From assembly GCA_019915135.1 (NCBI GenBank), contig JAHLMK010000018.1, forward strand, positions 868,001 through 932,000: a stretch of DNA of 64,000 nt, in the 5' to 3' direction. The notes beneath the pieces were generated by a model. That model saw only the letters and a program-made list of their open reading frames with translations, did no database searches and was not told the origin of the DNA. The DNA comes from Strobilurus pachycystidiatus (taxonomy: Eukaryota; Basidiomycota; Agaricomycetes; Agaricales; Physalacriaceae). The position numbers were made by a program, and so were the translations under genes. Shown piece by piece: positions 22,055 through 34,067 of the stretch; position 1 is the first letter of the stretch; each line of letters begins with the position of its first letter.

Positions 22055-23236
22055 TCACGCCTCCCCCGCTAGACCTTCGACAGCCACAGCAGCCTGCCAA
22101 ACGCCCATCCGCCTCACCAACCGGAGTCCCGCGGGCGCAGTGACGACACCTGCCAGAAGGGGCAAGATGACGCAGAGGGTGAAGAGCGTGAAAAGGATCG
22201 TGATAAGCGGCTTGATAACGAGGAAGTAGAAGAGGGCGTGGAAGGATGTCGGATCAGTGAACATGGCATAGGTGTTTTTGTAGAAAGAGGTCTCAAATTG
22301 AGCTGCGGCGTGAGAGGAGCTCGGGAAGGCGTAAGGAGGGTGCGGAGTAGGATGCGGCGTAGGCTGCGGTGATGGATTGGGCGCAGGAAGTTGCGGAGAA
22401 GGTGATGTGACAGTGGGCGTTGGCGGCGCAATAAGCGGCGTCTCTTCGTCGACGACCTGTGCGCGCTCACGCGTGAAGATGGGTGGTTTTCGGCGTAGGG
22501 ACGCGGAGGGAAAGTGGAAGGTGGTTTGAAGATAGAGCTGTATGGCCCAGATTAGTAGTTGCTCTCTGATTGACACATCACACATACCTCGAACCGACCT
22601 AACGACCTGGCACACAACAGATCGATGAAACAAAGGAGAAGACCCAGAGGCAGGATCATGAGCAGCGTTGTGCCCAGCTACAGCGGAATGGTCATGAGAT
22701 TGGATAACGGCCAAGACAAGAGGGCGCACCAATGTGAACACGAACAAACTGACCCAGGCTACTAGCGCGACCGGGAAGTTGATCAACAGTAGATGCAGCA
22801 GGCTCATGTAGTACACTTTCTTCCTGAGTGGTCGGAAGTATCGCCGTATTTTCATCCCAGCAGTAGGCCCTTCGATTGCCGGAGTATTGCCGTCAACATT
22901 GCTCCGTCTCGCTAGATGGACGTCGGGGCAGCCGTCATCGTCGGTATCGACGTCCACGTCCTCAAAGAAGGTGAACACGGTCTGCGCGAGCGACGGGGAG
23001 CCCGACATCGTGGACCACAAGCTCCCGCTGCTATCTGACCGCGTCCGTGTATGCCTCGGCTCCGGCTGCAGGTAGTCTTCGGAGTCATGCTGCTGGTGCC
23101 CGTTCTGCTGCGACGTGGAGCCAGAAGGCTGTGATGGCTGGATATACGAGCGTCTCGCTCGCCGAGGGCGGCGTGGTGTGGGGTATGGCGGCGGCGGGTC
23201 GTTGACCTCTTGCACGACCTGTTCCGCGGCGGTCAT
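22055..23236 (-). CDS. Multi-pass membrane protein, Agaricomycete-conserved, unknown function
   Basis: Three exons (22730-23236, 22588-22677, 22055-22537) give 359 residues. The whole span is also open without splicing. Splicing is preferred because it replaces a charged stretch with LGTTLLMILPLGLLLCFIDL, a clean membrane helix, and joins GRFE to LYLQTTFHFP. Layout: about 140 hydrophilic residues rich in Pro and Arg; a helix pair (MSLLHLLLINFPVALVAW, then the spliced helix); a loop with a Pro-Thr repeat; a helix near FHALFYFLVIKPLITILF with its continuation; and a short end (LRLVRRMGVWQAAVAVEGL). I know this pattern from unnamed mushroom proteins but no function. The gene is divergent from the BTB gene. 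Confidence 0.75.
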   Translation of the reverse strand: MTAAEQVVQEVNDPPPPYPTPRRPRRARRSYIQPSQPSGSTSQQNGHQQHDSEDYLQPEPRHTRTRSDSSGSLWSTMSGSPSLAQTVFTFFEDVDVDTDDDGCPDVHLARRSNVDGNTPAIEGPTAGMKIRRYFRPLRKKVYYMSLLHLLLINFPVALVAWVSLFVFTLVRPLVLAVIQSHDHSAVAGHNAAHDPASGSSPLFHRSVVCQVVRSVRGMCDVSIREQLLIWAIQLYLQTTFHFPSASLRRKPPIFTRERAQVVDEETPLIAPPTPTVTSPSPQLPAPNPSPQPTPHPTPHPPYAFPSSSHAAAQFETSFYKNTYAMFTDPTSFHALFYFLVIKPLITILFTLFTLCVILPLLAGVVTAPAGLRLVRRMGVWQAAVAVEGLAGEA

Positions 23237-23935
23237 CGTCGGTGACAGCGAGAAAGGAGCGAATGAGATAGTTGGTATCGTGCGGAATGCCCAGAAGGCG
23301 TGGCTGGGGTGATGGTAGGAGGCAAGATGAGTATATTGGTCGATGGGCCGCGACTGGCTACGTGGTTAGGGTTTCCCACGGCTCAGGGCGCGCTAACTCC
23401 GCGTGTTCGAGCCTTCGATTGAACGTCGACATTCACTCTCGTTGGCGAGTTGAGCTTTCTCTGGTGATGGTAACTCTCCGCGTCCCCACACTTGGTACAC
23501 TCTGGACTTCACATGGACACTATCTCTGCAACGAAATGCTCTGGATGCACATCGGCATCTCTATAATTCAGCGCTAGTCCACCCGATGAATGATCCGGGC
23601 GTTACATCTACATTGTAAACCGGCGTTCACCCTCCTCCTCCTCGTGGGCATGTGCTATCGTACCCCGAATTGTCTAATTATTCTGGACCTTGTGCCTCAC
23701 ATCTGGACCGGTGCCCACTCTGCTCAACGCCACTTTGGCTGTCAACGTGCACATCATATTCCCCACTCTTGCAAACTCCTGAAGCCAGCCGGCCTGCGTC
23801 CTGAATCCTGATGATGATGCTTTCTCTCTAAGTGCTCAAGGTGGCCACTCAGTCCCGACTTTTACACACACATCTCAAAGTAATTCGTCGGCGAACACCG
23901 AGCAGCGAATTACATGTATTGACTATCATCGTCAT
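23237..23935. promoter_or_regulatory. Divergent intergenic region (699 bp)
   Basis: Lies between the start of the membrane-protein gene (minus) and the BTB gene (plus), so it must hold both promoters. No TATA box or other element is obvious. Inferred from gene orientation only. Confidence 0.4.
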
Positions 23936-25577
23936 ATGACTTGCCTTGAGGCTTCATCGATTCTCCCAGGATACAGTACTCTATCTTGTTTTCCTACCTC
24001 GATGTTCAACCTCATCCCAGCTGGCCCTGACGAATGGATATCTCTAGAACCTCTCCAAATACGAACGGTTTGCAAACTTACTCATGCGGAGTATTCATAT
24101 GGCAGAGAAGTAGAGGCAACACCACCTCGTGGATTGGGCTGGAAGTTCTTGGCTGTGGATGACAGCATGTACAGTCCTACTCTCTGTACTATTCTGATGT
24201 CCTATGAGCCGCCAATTGGGGTCATCGGGAACGACATCAGAGCATCGCGAATGAGAGTGGAGTTGCGCATGGTTGACTCTGGTGGCAACGAGGAGCGTCG
24301 CACAGGCGAACCCCAGATAGTTGCACCAGGGGATTCTACACTCGCAACGATGCCTTACAGAACCTCGGATGCGCCTCACAATATAACGTTCGACGTCTTT
24401 CTCTCGCCAACACCATTCAGATCCACTTCCACCCGAATCACGAAAGCTTTGATTCAATCTATCAACGACGAGGGCCTGGTCTTGGATATCAAACTTTACC
24501 TCTTTTCATCGCGGACCTCGCAGGGCGTGATCTGTGGTCCCAAGGTCCTCAGAACCTCGAGGGCTCTTCTTGGTGATCTCCTTGGCGACTGTGAGTTGGA
24601 AATGCATGTTCATCCGAGTCGTGCGCTACTGATCATTCTGCAGTGTTCCTTCATCACGGCTTTTCCGAGTCGGAGCCGGTCGATCTCGAGAAACGACCAG
24701 ACCAACTTGAATTCTCCACTACGGAGTACGATTACGATGATGATAGTGATCTCGAGGATGCTGGCGAGAACGCATCTGAACCTCAGCCGAACCATGAAGC
24801 TCCGAATGACCCGCTTTTTCCTCCAAGTGACAGGTACGAACTGTACCCCATCAGTGAAGGTTATCTTTACTGACGCTTCTTCGGATGGAACAGTCGTCGC
24901 ACAGGACAGGTCTACTTTCCCAAAAACATAGCCTATAAAACGTAGGAGACGTTCTTATCATGCCTCTGGGTCGCTACGACATATCCTCAGATTTAAGGCC
25001 CTTCTCGAGTATCTTTATACACAGGACGTCTGTTTCGCGTGGATGAAGTCTACGGGCAAAAATGGCAGCCGCCTGGCTGTCACAAACGAGTTGACGCCCA
25101 TCTCTCCGAAATCTATGTACCGCCTCGCAGATATGGTAGCGTTTCCTTCTCTCAGCCCTTCAACATTCTCACGGTATGGGGTTCAACAGGTCGGGCTCGA
25201 TGAACTCAAGAGTTTGGCAAAAGAGGAGATCCAAGCACAGCTCACAACAGCAAACATGTACGCTGAGCTGTTTTCGCAGTTCTCTTCGTTGTACGTCCTA
25301 CATGCGCCCAAGCCAACTAACTCTAAAATCTGTACTTACTAGTGCGACTTACGAGGAGATCCGCACCATGCAAGCAAAGTTCATCATACGCCACTGGGAT
25401 GAGCCTGAGTCGAAGAAATTGAGGGAGGACGCTTTGCGCGATAAATGCGACACTTCAAATGCTGCGTCATTGGAGAGCCTTTTCAGTCTTCTACATCCAA
25501 GGCCACCTGTTAGTTTTGGTACTGTAGAAGGTACGAGTCAGACCTCAGTCTCGAGGAACATAGTCGGAGTATATTAA
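23936..25577 (+). CDS. BTB/POZ-domain protein
   Basis: Likely adaptor of a cullin-3 ligase or other BTB complex. Six exons: 23936-24590, 24644-24833, 24894-24941, 24991-25135, 25190-25290, 25343-25577; 457 residues. Residues 1-200 may form a MATH-like fold (weak). The BTB part is split and interrupted by an acidic insert: VLRTSRALLGDLLGDLFLHHGF, then about 50 acidic residues, then VYFPKNIAYKTFKALLEYLY. It ends with the family's signature SMYRLADMVGLDELKSLA and a helical tail (FIIRHWDEPESKKLREDA). Joining KT to FKALL over a 49-nt intron removes an apparent in-frame stop at 24943, so this is not a pseudogene. The final exon may extend a little beyond the conserved part. Confidence 0.83.
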
Positions 25578-25602
25578 TACCTGTAGAATGTACGAGTCAG
25601 AC
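25522..25602 (+). repeat. Short direct repeat, 22 bp, 59-bp spacing
   Basis: CTGTAGAA(G/T)G(G/T)-type units ending TACGAGTCAGAC occur at 25522-25543 and 25581-25602 with about one mismatch, overlapping the end of the BTB gene. A third trace (CCTCAGTCTCGA) recurs near 25651. This is probably a small tandem duplication. Confidence 0.6.
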
Positions 25603-25926
25603 TACAGGTTTGTCAGTAAACTAGGGTGCAGAACATGATCATAAGGCTTACCCTCAGTCTCGATGATGATAGACGGACTGAGGGAAAGACACGCGATCGT
25701 CCATAAGCGATCTCGCTCGGGGCTTACGGCGCTAAACACCTTGAACCTCGACTTCCAACACCACCCAGTGAGCATCCGTCGTGACGGCTCCTGCCGTTAG
25801 CCTACATTACGAGTGCATTTCATATATTGAGATCCTATACTTACCAACCTCGCAACGCTCTCATCAATACAGTAGGATCTAAGGCGTATATATTGAAACT
25901 GTAAGATAATTAGCTGAATGTACATG
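25578..25926. other. Convergent intergenic region (349 bp)
   Basis: Separates the 3' ends of the BTB and DUF6535 genes. It contains the second copy of the short direct repeat. Nothing else seen. Confidence 0.5.
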
Positions 25927-28815
25927 TTAGGCACTTTTGGCATTGCGCTGGCGATTCAGAATTTCGTCCAGAATTTTTGAACGTGTCCGCAATGATTCAT
26001 GTCCTTCGGGAGGACCATTCATAATGGACGCCAGAAAAGCATCTTTGAGGGTAGATAGACCATCGAATCGGCTGAATCTTCTGTCAGATACGTCGCTAGG
26101 CTCCCCATGGTCATCCTCTATGCGATCAACGAGATCTTTCAGATATCCGCTACACTCCGTCCAGAACGTGTCGTCGGGACAAAGGCTGATCAGCGACTCG
26201 AAGTCCGATTCACTTGTAGTGTTGATAGAGAGGACGGCGACAAAAAGACTCGGTGGTTGGGAGATGTGGCGTATAAGTTCCTGCCGGAACACGGTGTCCT
26301 GAATGCGAGATAGACCACGGACATACGCCTCGACGATGGCATAGTCTGCCAAGTATGTAGTCCCCTGGGAAAGCTGCCGGGCGAAGAAGATCTGCAACCA
26401 CTCATCGGCGATGAAACCCCGGAAAGCTTCCTCGCAGCCCTCCATGAGAGCCCGAGCCATCATGATGAGCGCATCGAAGAACAGGTGTGTCATGCCCGAC
26501 GGCAAGGCGTCAAGGTCGTCAGACAGATGGCGCACCGGCAGCTGAATGGCACGACTGAACGAAGGAAAGCCGAAATGTGACCGTGCATTCTGTGAGAACC
26601 ACTTGTATAAAACGAGTGTCTTTGCAATGCACTTGGTGTAGAGATTTCGGATATGGTCGTCTGTGTCATCTGGGAGCAAATTGTACCCAGAGAAGAACGG
26701 CCCGTCTATGAGTTCCATCATGAAGCTGCGAATATCATCCAATATAATCGCGTGTTCAGGTAGTATTGGGGTGCCGGGTTTGTAGTGCGTGGGATGGGCA
26801 AGGATGTTGCGGAAGATACGGTCCAGAACGTCGTGGAAGAGCTCCAAGTGACGCCATTGCTCATCTACGGCAAATTGGGCAGATTCCGGGTGTGAATCCG
26901 ACAAAGCTCTCTGTATATGATGGAACGTGAACCGACCCGCTGCTAAGATCACGCGATGGCTCGCGGATATAGACCCTCGTAGATTATGATGGTGATCGAA
27001 CTCGGATAACATGTCCAAAACACGCTCGGCGATGTACACTGGAAGCCACGAGTCTGTTGACCGCTCTAGCTTAACCGACAGAAGCTTCACTTGTAGAGGG
27101 TCCTGTGCTTTTCGATCTGTGGTATACGGCTGCCAATTCAATATGCAAGGAAGCAACACGTCGATGAAACGAGCATCCAAAGAGGTATTGTGAGCATCGA
27201 GATGAAATGCCTCAATAGAGCGTGCGCCCTTGAACAGCTCGATCCATACCAGCGGGTGAAGGCTGTCGTTGTGGTGAGCACAGATGAACTCTTTGAACTT
27301 GAAGTCCCTCGACATGGCAGGCCGCCCAAGCCACGACACTGTGCGTAGTCGAAAATCCTGGTTGTTCTCAGAGAAGCGGAAGGACCAAGGACGGACAGAG
27401 GAACGATGAAAGATCAGAGAGCGATACACCCGTTCCACGGTGGTTTCGCCACCAGCCACACATTTGAGAGCTGATGTGGATCCCTCGAATGTCGTGTTTT
27501 GTGATATCAGCTGCTGCCATGCGTACCGGACTTTGCTGTCCGAGGACCAAAGAACCTCGTCTGCGCGTTCCTTGCACTCGACAGGCAGTCCTCCAATTGC
27601 CTGCACGACGACACTGCGAACACTCGGGTTGGAGGACATGCTGAATAGCCAGTACAGGGCATCAACAGAAAGGCTGTCGTACTCGAGATGAACCGCCTCC
27701 GCCTCTAGCTCGTTTAGCGGCTTCACCACGGCATTGGACGTCGCGGCTATGTTGGGGGGATCGTCAGACGCCCAGTTGGCCTTCAACGACCGTATCGACC
27801 GAATGATGAATTGATGGCAAAAGTGGATGAAGTCGGTGAGGGGAGTCTGGTAGGGGCATTGAATGAAGAAGAATGGTATGATATTGCTAACGAGGTAGAG
27901 CACACAGATGATCACGGTGATGACGCCGACCGTCCATGCAAGCGATGCACGCAATGGGACGTAGAACAGGATTAGGCCGGAAAGGAAGAGCCCGAGCGAG
28001 GTGTGCATGATAATGGGCAGTACGCCGATGATGACGCTGACGCGCCAGCGTTCGAGACCCATGTAGCGGTACTGGCGAATGTGACTGTGCATTCCCGGAG
28101 TTCCAGAAGGAAGGCTCGTGTAATGATGTAGCCATTGCTTCACGAGGACGGCGCCCAGCGCAACGATGAGGCTTAAAGTGAGGCTGACCACCCACAAACC
28201 ATTCACCCAGACGTCGATGTTATCTGGCACAAAGTTTGCGGTAGGGTCAATCGAGGGGAGAGTTATGTTAGGGAAGGCGGCAATATCGGAGGCGGCGAGT
28301 TGAATGAGGACGAGGTCATGAAGCAAGACCGCAGAGATCTCCGTGAAGTCTGCTTGGAGATTCTCTGAAACCTGCACCAGAAACGACGTCACCACAGCCG
28401 AGAACAGACCAGCCTGTACCATCCCAAGTCAATCTCAAGACCCAAACAAATGCAAGGAGTAAGACCGACTGACAAAAACCAGCATTACATCCAGACCATC
28501 GCGATACTGTCTGACCATGGTTCCGTCAAACGCGGCCGCTTCCTCTACATAGGTTCGCCAGACTCTGGCGTTGGGCGCGGTCTCTGCGCAATACTTGTCC
28601 TCGGGGAACCGCTCTTCGTAATCATCTGCAAAGACAGGGCGAGATGGACCACTGGCACATGTGCGACATGTTGTATGTAGCTTTTCGTGTTTTTCCTGCG
28701 CTGGAAGGGACGCCTGGGGACTAGGTGCTTGATTTAACGGTCTTGGCACTTCAAGGCCAGCGGAAGTAGGATGTGGCCTGTCGTCCGAGGGGTCGGAAGC
28801 TGTTATGGGCCGCAT
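25927..28815 (-). CDS. DUF6535-domain membrane protein
   Basis: Function unknown; the family is abundant in mushroom fungi. Two exons (28474-28815 and 25927-28413) give 942 residues. The splice joins LDVMLVF to AGLFSAVVTSFLV, the diagnostic DUF6535 stretch (preceded by VWRTYVEEAAAFDGTMVRQY). The domain continues with helix 2 (NGLWVVSLTLSLIVALGAVL), the loop KQWLHHYTSLPSG, and helices 3-4 (HTSLGLFLSGLILFY, TVGVITVIICVLYLVSNI), about residues 110-300. The remaining 600 or so residues are a soluble, helix-rich region with no named domain. It starts with the usual Pro/Ser-rich N-terminus. Confidence 0.92.
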
Positions 28816-29215
28816 GCTTACTTACAACATTGGGAGGACAAAAATTGCGACGATGTAAGTGCCGAACAAGGCTGTTTAGACGGCCCTGCATAGTGTCGCG
28901 GCGCCGGCGGCAGAAGCGTACGTTCATTTGTGACTTACAAGATACGAGAAACAACTGGCCGTCGTATCCAAGTCGTATCAATGTCTTGATGTAGCTCAAA
29001 TGATTCACCTCATGCGAATCCTCAAGTAGGCCTCATTCAATGTTATCGTTGTCAGAAACAGATGAAGAAAGTAGCATACTAATAAAAGATCTGAATGTAA
29101 ACAATTGACGAGATATTGATAGTAAACTAGAGACGAGGCGGTAGTACACATAGTCGAACAGCGAATAAATAGCAAGACAATGTACCGATACAAGCAAATT
29201 CGAGATCACCATATT
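28816..29215. other. Intergenic, 400 bp
   Basis: Upstream region of the DUF6535 gene and downstream of the next minus-strand gene. AT-rich in places, no ORF of note. Confidence 0.5.
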
Positions 29216-30609
29216 TCACCAAAGAACAGAATAAAGATAGGTTGTGGCGCGATACGGCAACAGAGTGAGCGATACAACTCTTCCGACGACTGGGAGCTTC
29301 TCTGCCCTCTCCACTATGCTCGGCGCAGGCGGTGGCGCTATTTCCTCCGGGATAGACTCAAGACCGATCGAAACCGGACTAGATGCGAGACTGTAGATCG
29401 AATATCGTGGAGAAGCACTGGGTGGGTATCGCCCGCTCCTCCTGGCTTCACCAGTTCCTCCCCTCAGCCACGCCCACACGCCTGTTCCTTGTGTCTGTGC
29501 CTTCGCATCCGTCTGTAGCTGGGAGACAGATAATCGTTTGACCCTCCCCTTCAGCCCCTCCACATTGCTTTCCACATCCCGAACGCGCCCCTCCCACTTT
29601 TCGCATCGCCTCTCATGCCTGCGGAGGGCGCCTTCGACACCATCCACCGCCTCGTCAACATACTCAAAGACGTCGTCCTGCGATTCCCGTACCTTGCGCT
29701 CCAGGGCTGCCAGGCGGTCCTGTAGTGCGCGCAAATCTTCGCTGCCTTGGGTTTGAGAGGAGCAGTGGATGACATCATGTAGTCCGTCGACGCGCTGCGC
29801 CAAGCGGTCGAGGATGTGTGTCCATGGGCGGACGCCTGTGGCTAGCACGAACAGACCCGTGCTGAACCAAGTCAAGACATCTCGGCCAGCCATAGCCTCG
29901 AGCGTGTGCCGTAACAGAGACGCTCCGATGAATGGTGATACAGCGGATAATGACAAGAACAGCATCTCGATGCGTCGAAGCTCTGTAGCGGCCTTTTCTC
30001 TGTACAAGTCCTGAGCGGGAGATGACGCGGACGTGGATGGCGGTGAAGTCCTGGCACGAGACTTGAGGTAGAGATGCCACGGAGCTATCAGCTGCATTCA
30101 GTACTGACGCGTCAAAGACACTGGATAGACTAACCTTCGACGACTTGATGCAGGTACCAGATCAACAGGCCGACATAGAAAACATTCTTGATGACATCGC
30201 CTCCTGTCAGCAGATTTCCGACTGGAGAGACCAACGCAGCGACCACGGCAAGATCAAACTGATACCAGGCGCGGCGCGAAGGGAGAGAGGTGGATGCGGG
30301 GGTGGTAGAGCGAGAAGTAGAGGGGGATTGTTTGGGTGATGGAGGCGCAGCCTTTGAGTTGCTGGGCTGGGATGGCAGCGGGTCGCTGAAGGTGATGGGT
30401 GAGGGAGGCGGGCTGCCGCTTTCGCTGCTGTCCGACGGGGTCTCGTATTCCACGCTCAAGCTGTGCTCCTCCTCCTCCTCTGTCTCCCCGTCCTCCCTTT
30501 CCTTTTCCTTCGCGGACGAATAGCCCGACATGTTGCTGTGCGCCCTTTCCAGCACGTGCATGCGCCGTCGTAGAGTCAACTCTGGACGCAGCGGGATGGC
30601 ACTCGACAT
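29216..30609 (-). CDS. Membrane protein with coiled coil, function unknown
   Basis: Two exons (30135-30609, 29216-30084) give 447 residues. The N-terminal 110 residues are acidic and Ser/Pro-rich. A hydrophobic stretch follows (DLAVVAALVSPVGNLLTGGD, then NVFYVGLLIWYLHQVVE), and the splice continues it as APWHLYLKSR, a pattern I know from uncharacterised basidiomycete proteins. More membrane segments (LFLSLSAVSPFIGASLL, VLTWFSTGLFVLATGV) are followed by a coiled coil (DLRALQDRLAALERKVRE and onwards, about residues 255-330). The tail is Ser-rich with a final hydrophobic patch. A membrane-tethering or shaping role is only a guess. Confidence 0.75.
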
Positions 30610-31614
30610 GAAGGTCGTGGAGAGACTGTATCCAAGCCCGCTAAATTGCGCGCTCCGCCTTGGCCGAGTCTCGGCTCTGTGTTACTGCCGCGTCCCTTGG
30701 AAGAGCCTTCGTTGCGCTGGCCGGTCGTTGCACGGCGCAGTTGTGAGGATGAGAGATGGAGAAACAAGGCGAGAATGAAAGTGCAGAACGAGTGGGGAAC
30801 GTGGGCGCAAGACCTCAAATGCGAGTTTGGCCACGGGCGGCGTCAGCTGGCTTAACATTCGGCAAGACCCGCATGGGCACGCGACTCGGCAGTAGCCGAT
30901 TGACACTCATCCAAGGCTCCGACAGCCTGCTTGGATGGGAATTCTTGCTTTGGACCTCGACGAGATGTATGACGCGTGGTTTAGCTCGCGGTGGGGAAGG
31001 AAAGACGCGCATGTTTACGCGGATCTCGTATTCCGAGTCGGCAGGGACATCAAGTTCAGCTTATCTCCGCCTTGCCAAGTACTCGCATTTCAGACTGCTT
31101 GCTGCTGGACTTGGATATCTTGTCTTTTCAATGGGTTGTGCCCAAGCTTTCTTTCGTTAGTAGAAGCTCCACATCGAGACCATTCTTACCAGTCCAGACT
31201 TCCACGCATATCTGTGCCAGTGGGGAATAGACGTTATCTCCTGCTGGAAGACGTGCTCAAATGATGCTTCATCGAGCATCCTCTACTGCTATATTCCACG
31301 AGGACGCCAGTCTTCTTCAATCTAGGCTGTTTCCTTCCATATTGGATGACGCCTAGGGGACGCACATCCTGATTCCTTGGCCTCTACGTGGGCGGGCGAC
31401 TACAGGTAACAGAAGACGAGAAGACCCAGACAGGACAAGGTAGACCGGAAATCAGAATTGGGCGAGAAGTTCGTCCGCGAGCGCATTTTGTCGCGCAAAT
31501 CCTGTCCGACACGTCTTCGACGCGCATCTGCACGAGACTTCGCCACGGCCACCGAACGATCGAAGTGCGGAGTCTGAACCTCATACAGTGTCTCTCTTAT
31601 CGACGACCAGGACC
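30610..31614. other. Divergent intergenic region, about 1 kb
   Basis: Contains the promoters of the minus-strand membrane gene and of RING copy 2. Frames up to about 130 residues exist on both strands but lack domains, sensible splice sites or consistent composition, so I call none. Confidence 0.5.
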
Positions 31615-32391
31615 ATGTCGACCCAGTGCGGTGTCTGCCTTCAACCGTACACAGATGCAGTCTCTGTGCCCTGTGGTCCGCCTTTGTCTACTACGCTGCA
31701 GAATCGCCTAACTTTATTGATCAAGGACATATCTTCTGTGCCCACTGCATCCAGACTCTTGTAGCAACGACGACACAACCTGATGGAGTCAGAGCAATCT
31801 GCCCGACTTGCAAAGCCCCATTTCCCATCAGTGCGATACGTTCAGCTTTTCGCCTCTCCATTTAGCTGACCAGAAATTCTTTTGCAGTGGCTCCTGAGGT
31901 ACATCTCTACCATTCGAATCCGAATGCAATCTGACCCGTTCCCACAGCGCAACCTGTTCCCGAAGCATCAGCAGAGGTACTTACTTCCTGGAATACGAAG
32001 GGTGTTCGTCGACGTGAATCGGGATGAGGTCGAGGACCTAGAGCAGAAAGTCCAGGAGGTGGAGGAAGAGTTGACGGAGACCCAGGCTCAGCATAAAGCC
32101 GCAGAAGACAAGGTCGCGGATCTCCAAGCGAAGCTGTCGGCCGCAAACAAGAAGCTGGTGATACAGCGTAAGCGAAACACTGCCTTGGAAACGAGGAACG
32201 CTGCTTTGGAAGTGATGCTTGCCGAATACAAGGACCGTGTGTCGGTAAAGCGAGAGTTCGAGCACGATGATCATGCCTCGCTCAAGGCCAAGAAGAAGAT
32301 CAGACTTGAAAAGGATCACTCTGAGGATGCTGATGAGGATGCTGATCCTGGATATGGGTCAGATCCTTCCCAGGGACTCATCGCTTATTGA
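31615..32391 (+). CDS. RING-finger/coiled-coil protein, copy 2
   Basis: First gene of the RING array. Four exons: 31615-31675, 31726-31830, microexon 31888-31898 (11 nt), 31948-32391; 206 residues. The C3HC4 finger reads CGVCLQPY, SVPC|GHIFCAHC, CPTC, with the intron after the third cysteine. Its donor is gtccgc, an unusual but GT-type site. The microexon encodes most of MAPE. Next come LPGIRRVFVD (the family motif) and a long coiled coil (LEQKVQEVEEELTETQAQHK onwards) of about 70 residues, then a basic patch and an acidic end. Probable E3 ubiquitin ligase that dimerises through the coil; this is inferred. Confidence 0.86.
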
Positions 32392-32687
32392 GCGGTAGGT
32401 TCATCCCTCTCGATTTGATACTTCGGTGACGCTTTTTTGCCAGATCTTATCTAGACATATCTATATATTTACACCATCTTTTCATCATGTACGATCTCGT
32501 TCAAGTATCATAGTGAGTCGCGACTCGAGACGCGCCGGATTTTCGGGTATTTTAGATGGCCTTGTCCTCGGGCCGTGTCCGCGCTTGTCCTCCTCCTATC
32601 ATCATCACTCTACCCTGTAAAGGCCCTGTTTCGATTCTCTGAGGTCTCTCTGCCCTTTCCGTGGCTGCTTGACCAGTGAACGTCCAT

Positions 32688-32985
32688 AGGCCACATATTC
32701 TGTTCGCAATGTATTCGACTTTGGCGCCAGCTATTGCCGGTCCTAGAGAAATGTTTCCCGCGTTCGCCAGACCGTTTTTACAAGGGGACCTGGTCCGCCC
32801 TCCAATTACTCCGGATCAAGAAACGAAAGAGCGTCCCCGAATTGTGGCTAAGTATCTTTTGTAATATCTGAGACGCTCGCTGATTCTTTGCGTAATCGCT
32901 ACATCAGTGACCGTCGTCGCATGTCGAAGTCGCTGTCCCTCTGTACATCAGATTGTCCGGAATTTCTACGTCTCTTTCTAACTCA
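32688..32985 (+). pseudogene. Decayed RING-family copy
   Basis: Directly after an acceptor-like ...CCATAG the sequence reads GHIFCSQCIRLW, matching the second exon of the neighbouring RING genes. The second Cys pair of the finger (CPTC in the others) is gone and the next text has no match. Further on, an in-phase junction (near 32851 to 32909) leads to MTVVA, where functional copies have their microexon, and then IVRNFYVSF and a stop, aligning with the family motif [I/V]R-[Y/F]-[I/V]-D. The first exon with the leading CxxC cannot be found. This is a relic of a sixth paralog. Confidence 0.6.
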
Positions 32986-33101
32986 AGTTACTGAGGCCTT
33001 CGTCTCGTGGTTGACTCGTGTCCAAATCACGTTCTCATCTGATTGATAGGCGCCTCTTTCACAGGTCTTTCAAATTCTTTCATCTTGGGCCACTCAAGGA
33101 C

Positions 33102-33901
33102 ATGACTGTCGCCACTCAAACGTCCTCCGATTCTCATCCTCAGTGCTCTATCTGTTTGGACGCTTACCAAGACCCCGTGGCGATACGCTGCGGTAAGTCG
33201 TTGCCCGACTCGCCACCGCTGTCCTCATTTCATTTCATGAATAGGACATGTGTTTTGTTTTAGCTGTCTCGATGAGGATATTCGATACAGTGGAACGCGA
33301 GGTGCTCAAGCTCGATGCCCGAACTGTTGTCAGGCTTTTCTCGCAGGTACGCTCTCATCATTTCTGTCCTTGAACAGAGTCACAATTACTTTACTATCCA
33401 ACTAGTAATGCCCAATGTGAATCCACCGCTGTTCATCTCCGCTATCTTGTTGACGAGTATACACCCTAGCCCTCGAATGACCGGATGAGGCTCCATGGCC
33501 AAGCTACCTACAATATTCCTCCCGATGTCCGTCGAATCTTCGTCGACTTCGATCCCAGCAAGGAGGTCACAAAGCTACGCGCAGAGTTGATTTCTGCCAA
33601 GACGGAGGTGTGGCATCTCCAAGGAGAAGTTGATCGGAGACAGTGCCCAGTCATGGAGAGTTATCGCTCCATTGTCCGCAGTGTTGAAGCAGCGTGGAGT
33701 TTTGTCAAGTTGGTTTACTTTTGGTTCGTGGAGTTGACATGCGCCTTGTTAATTATAATTTTGGCGGTTATGACTTTGTGGGCGACCTTCACCGTCATCC
33801 AGGTCCTTGTTCCGTTTCTCATCCGTTTCCATGCGTACCTTCGAAGTGGACAGGTACAGATTATGTGGCGCAATTTGAAGGAGATATGCCGTCTGGATTA
33901 G
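33102..33901 (+). CDS. RING-finger protein with C-terminal membrane helices, copy 3
   Basis: Four exons: 33102-33192, 33245-33346, microexon 33406-33416, 33470-33901; 211 residues. The finger is CSICLDAY, AIRC|GHVFCFSC, CPNC: complete C3HC4, with the intron at the family position. The microexon gives most of VMPN. The family motif follows as DVRRIFVDFD, then a short coil (VTKLRAELISAKTEVWHLQG). Unlike its neighbours it ends in two hydrophobic helices (about 145-190: WFVELTCALLIIILAVMTLW and TVIQVLVPFLI). It may therefore be a membrane-anchored E3 ligase. The N-terminus is longer than in other copies (TVATQTSSDSHPQ), and upstream in-frame sequence lacks support. Confidence 0.83.
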
Positions 33902-34067
33902 TTATGTTAGATATAAGTATTGAGATGCATTTCTTGTAGCGTCTTCAATTCTCATCTGCTTATGTCTTTCGGTGAGGCGAATGTATTCGAAGTAAAGAGA
34001 AGATCGCCCGGCGATTGCAAATACGGGAGATGCCGCCACGCCGAACACTCCTTTCATTGCAACGTCC

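Noticed and set aside
24942..24990. In-frame stop in the BTB gene, suggesting a pseudogene
   Set aside because: A 49-nt GT-AG intron removes it and restores the family text AYKT-FKALLEYLY.
30646..31264. Overlapping plus-strand frames between the coiled-coil membrane gene and RING copy 2
   Set aside because: No domain, no consistent splice sites, and they lie in a divergent promoter region.
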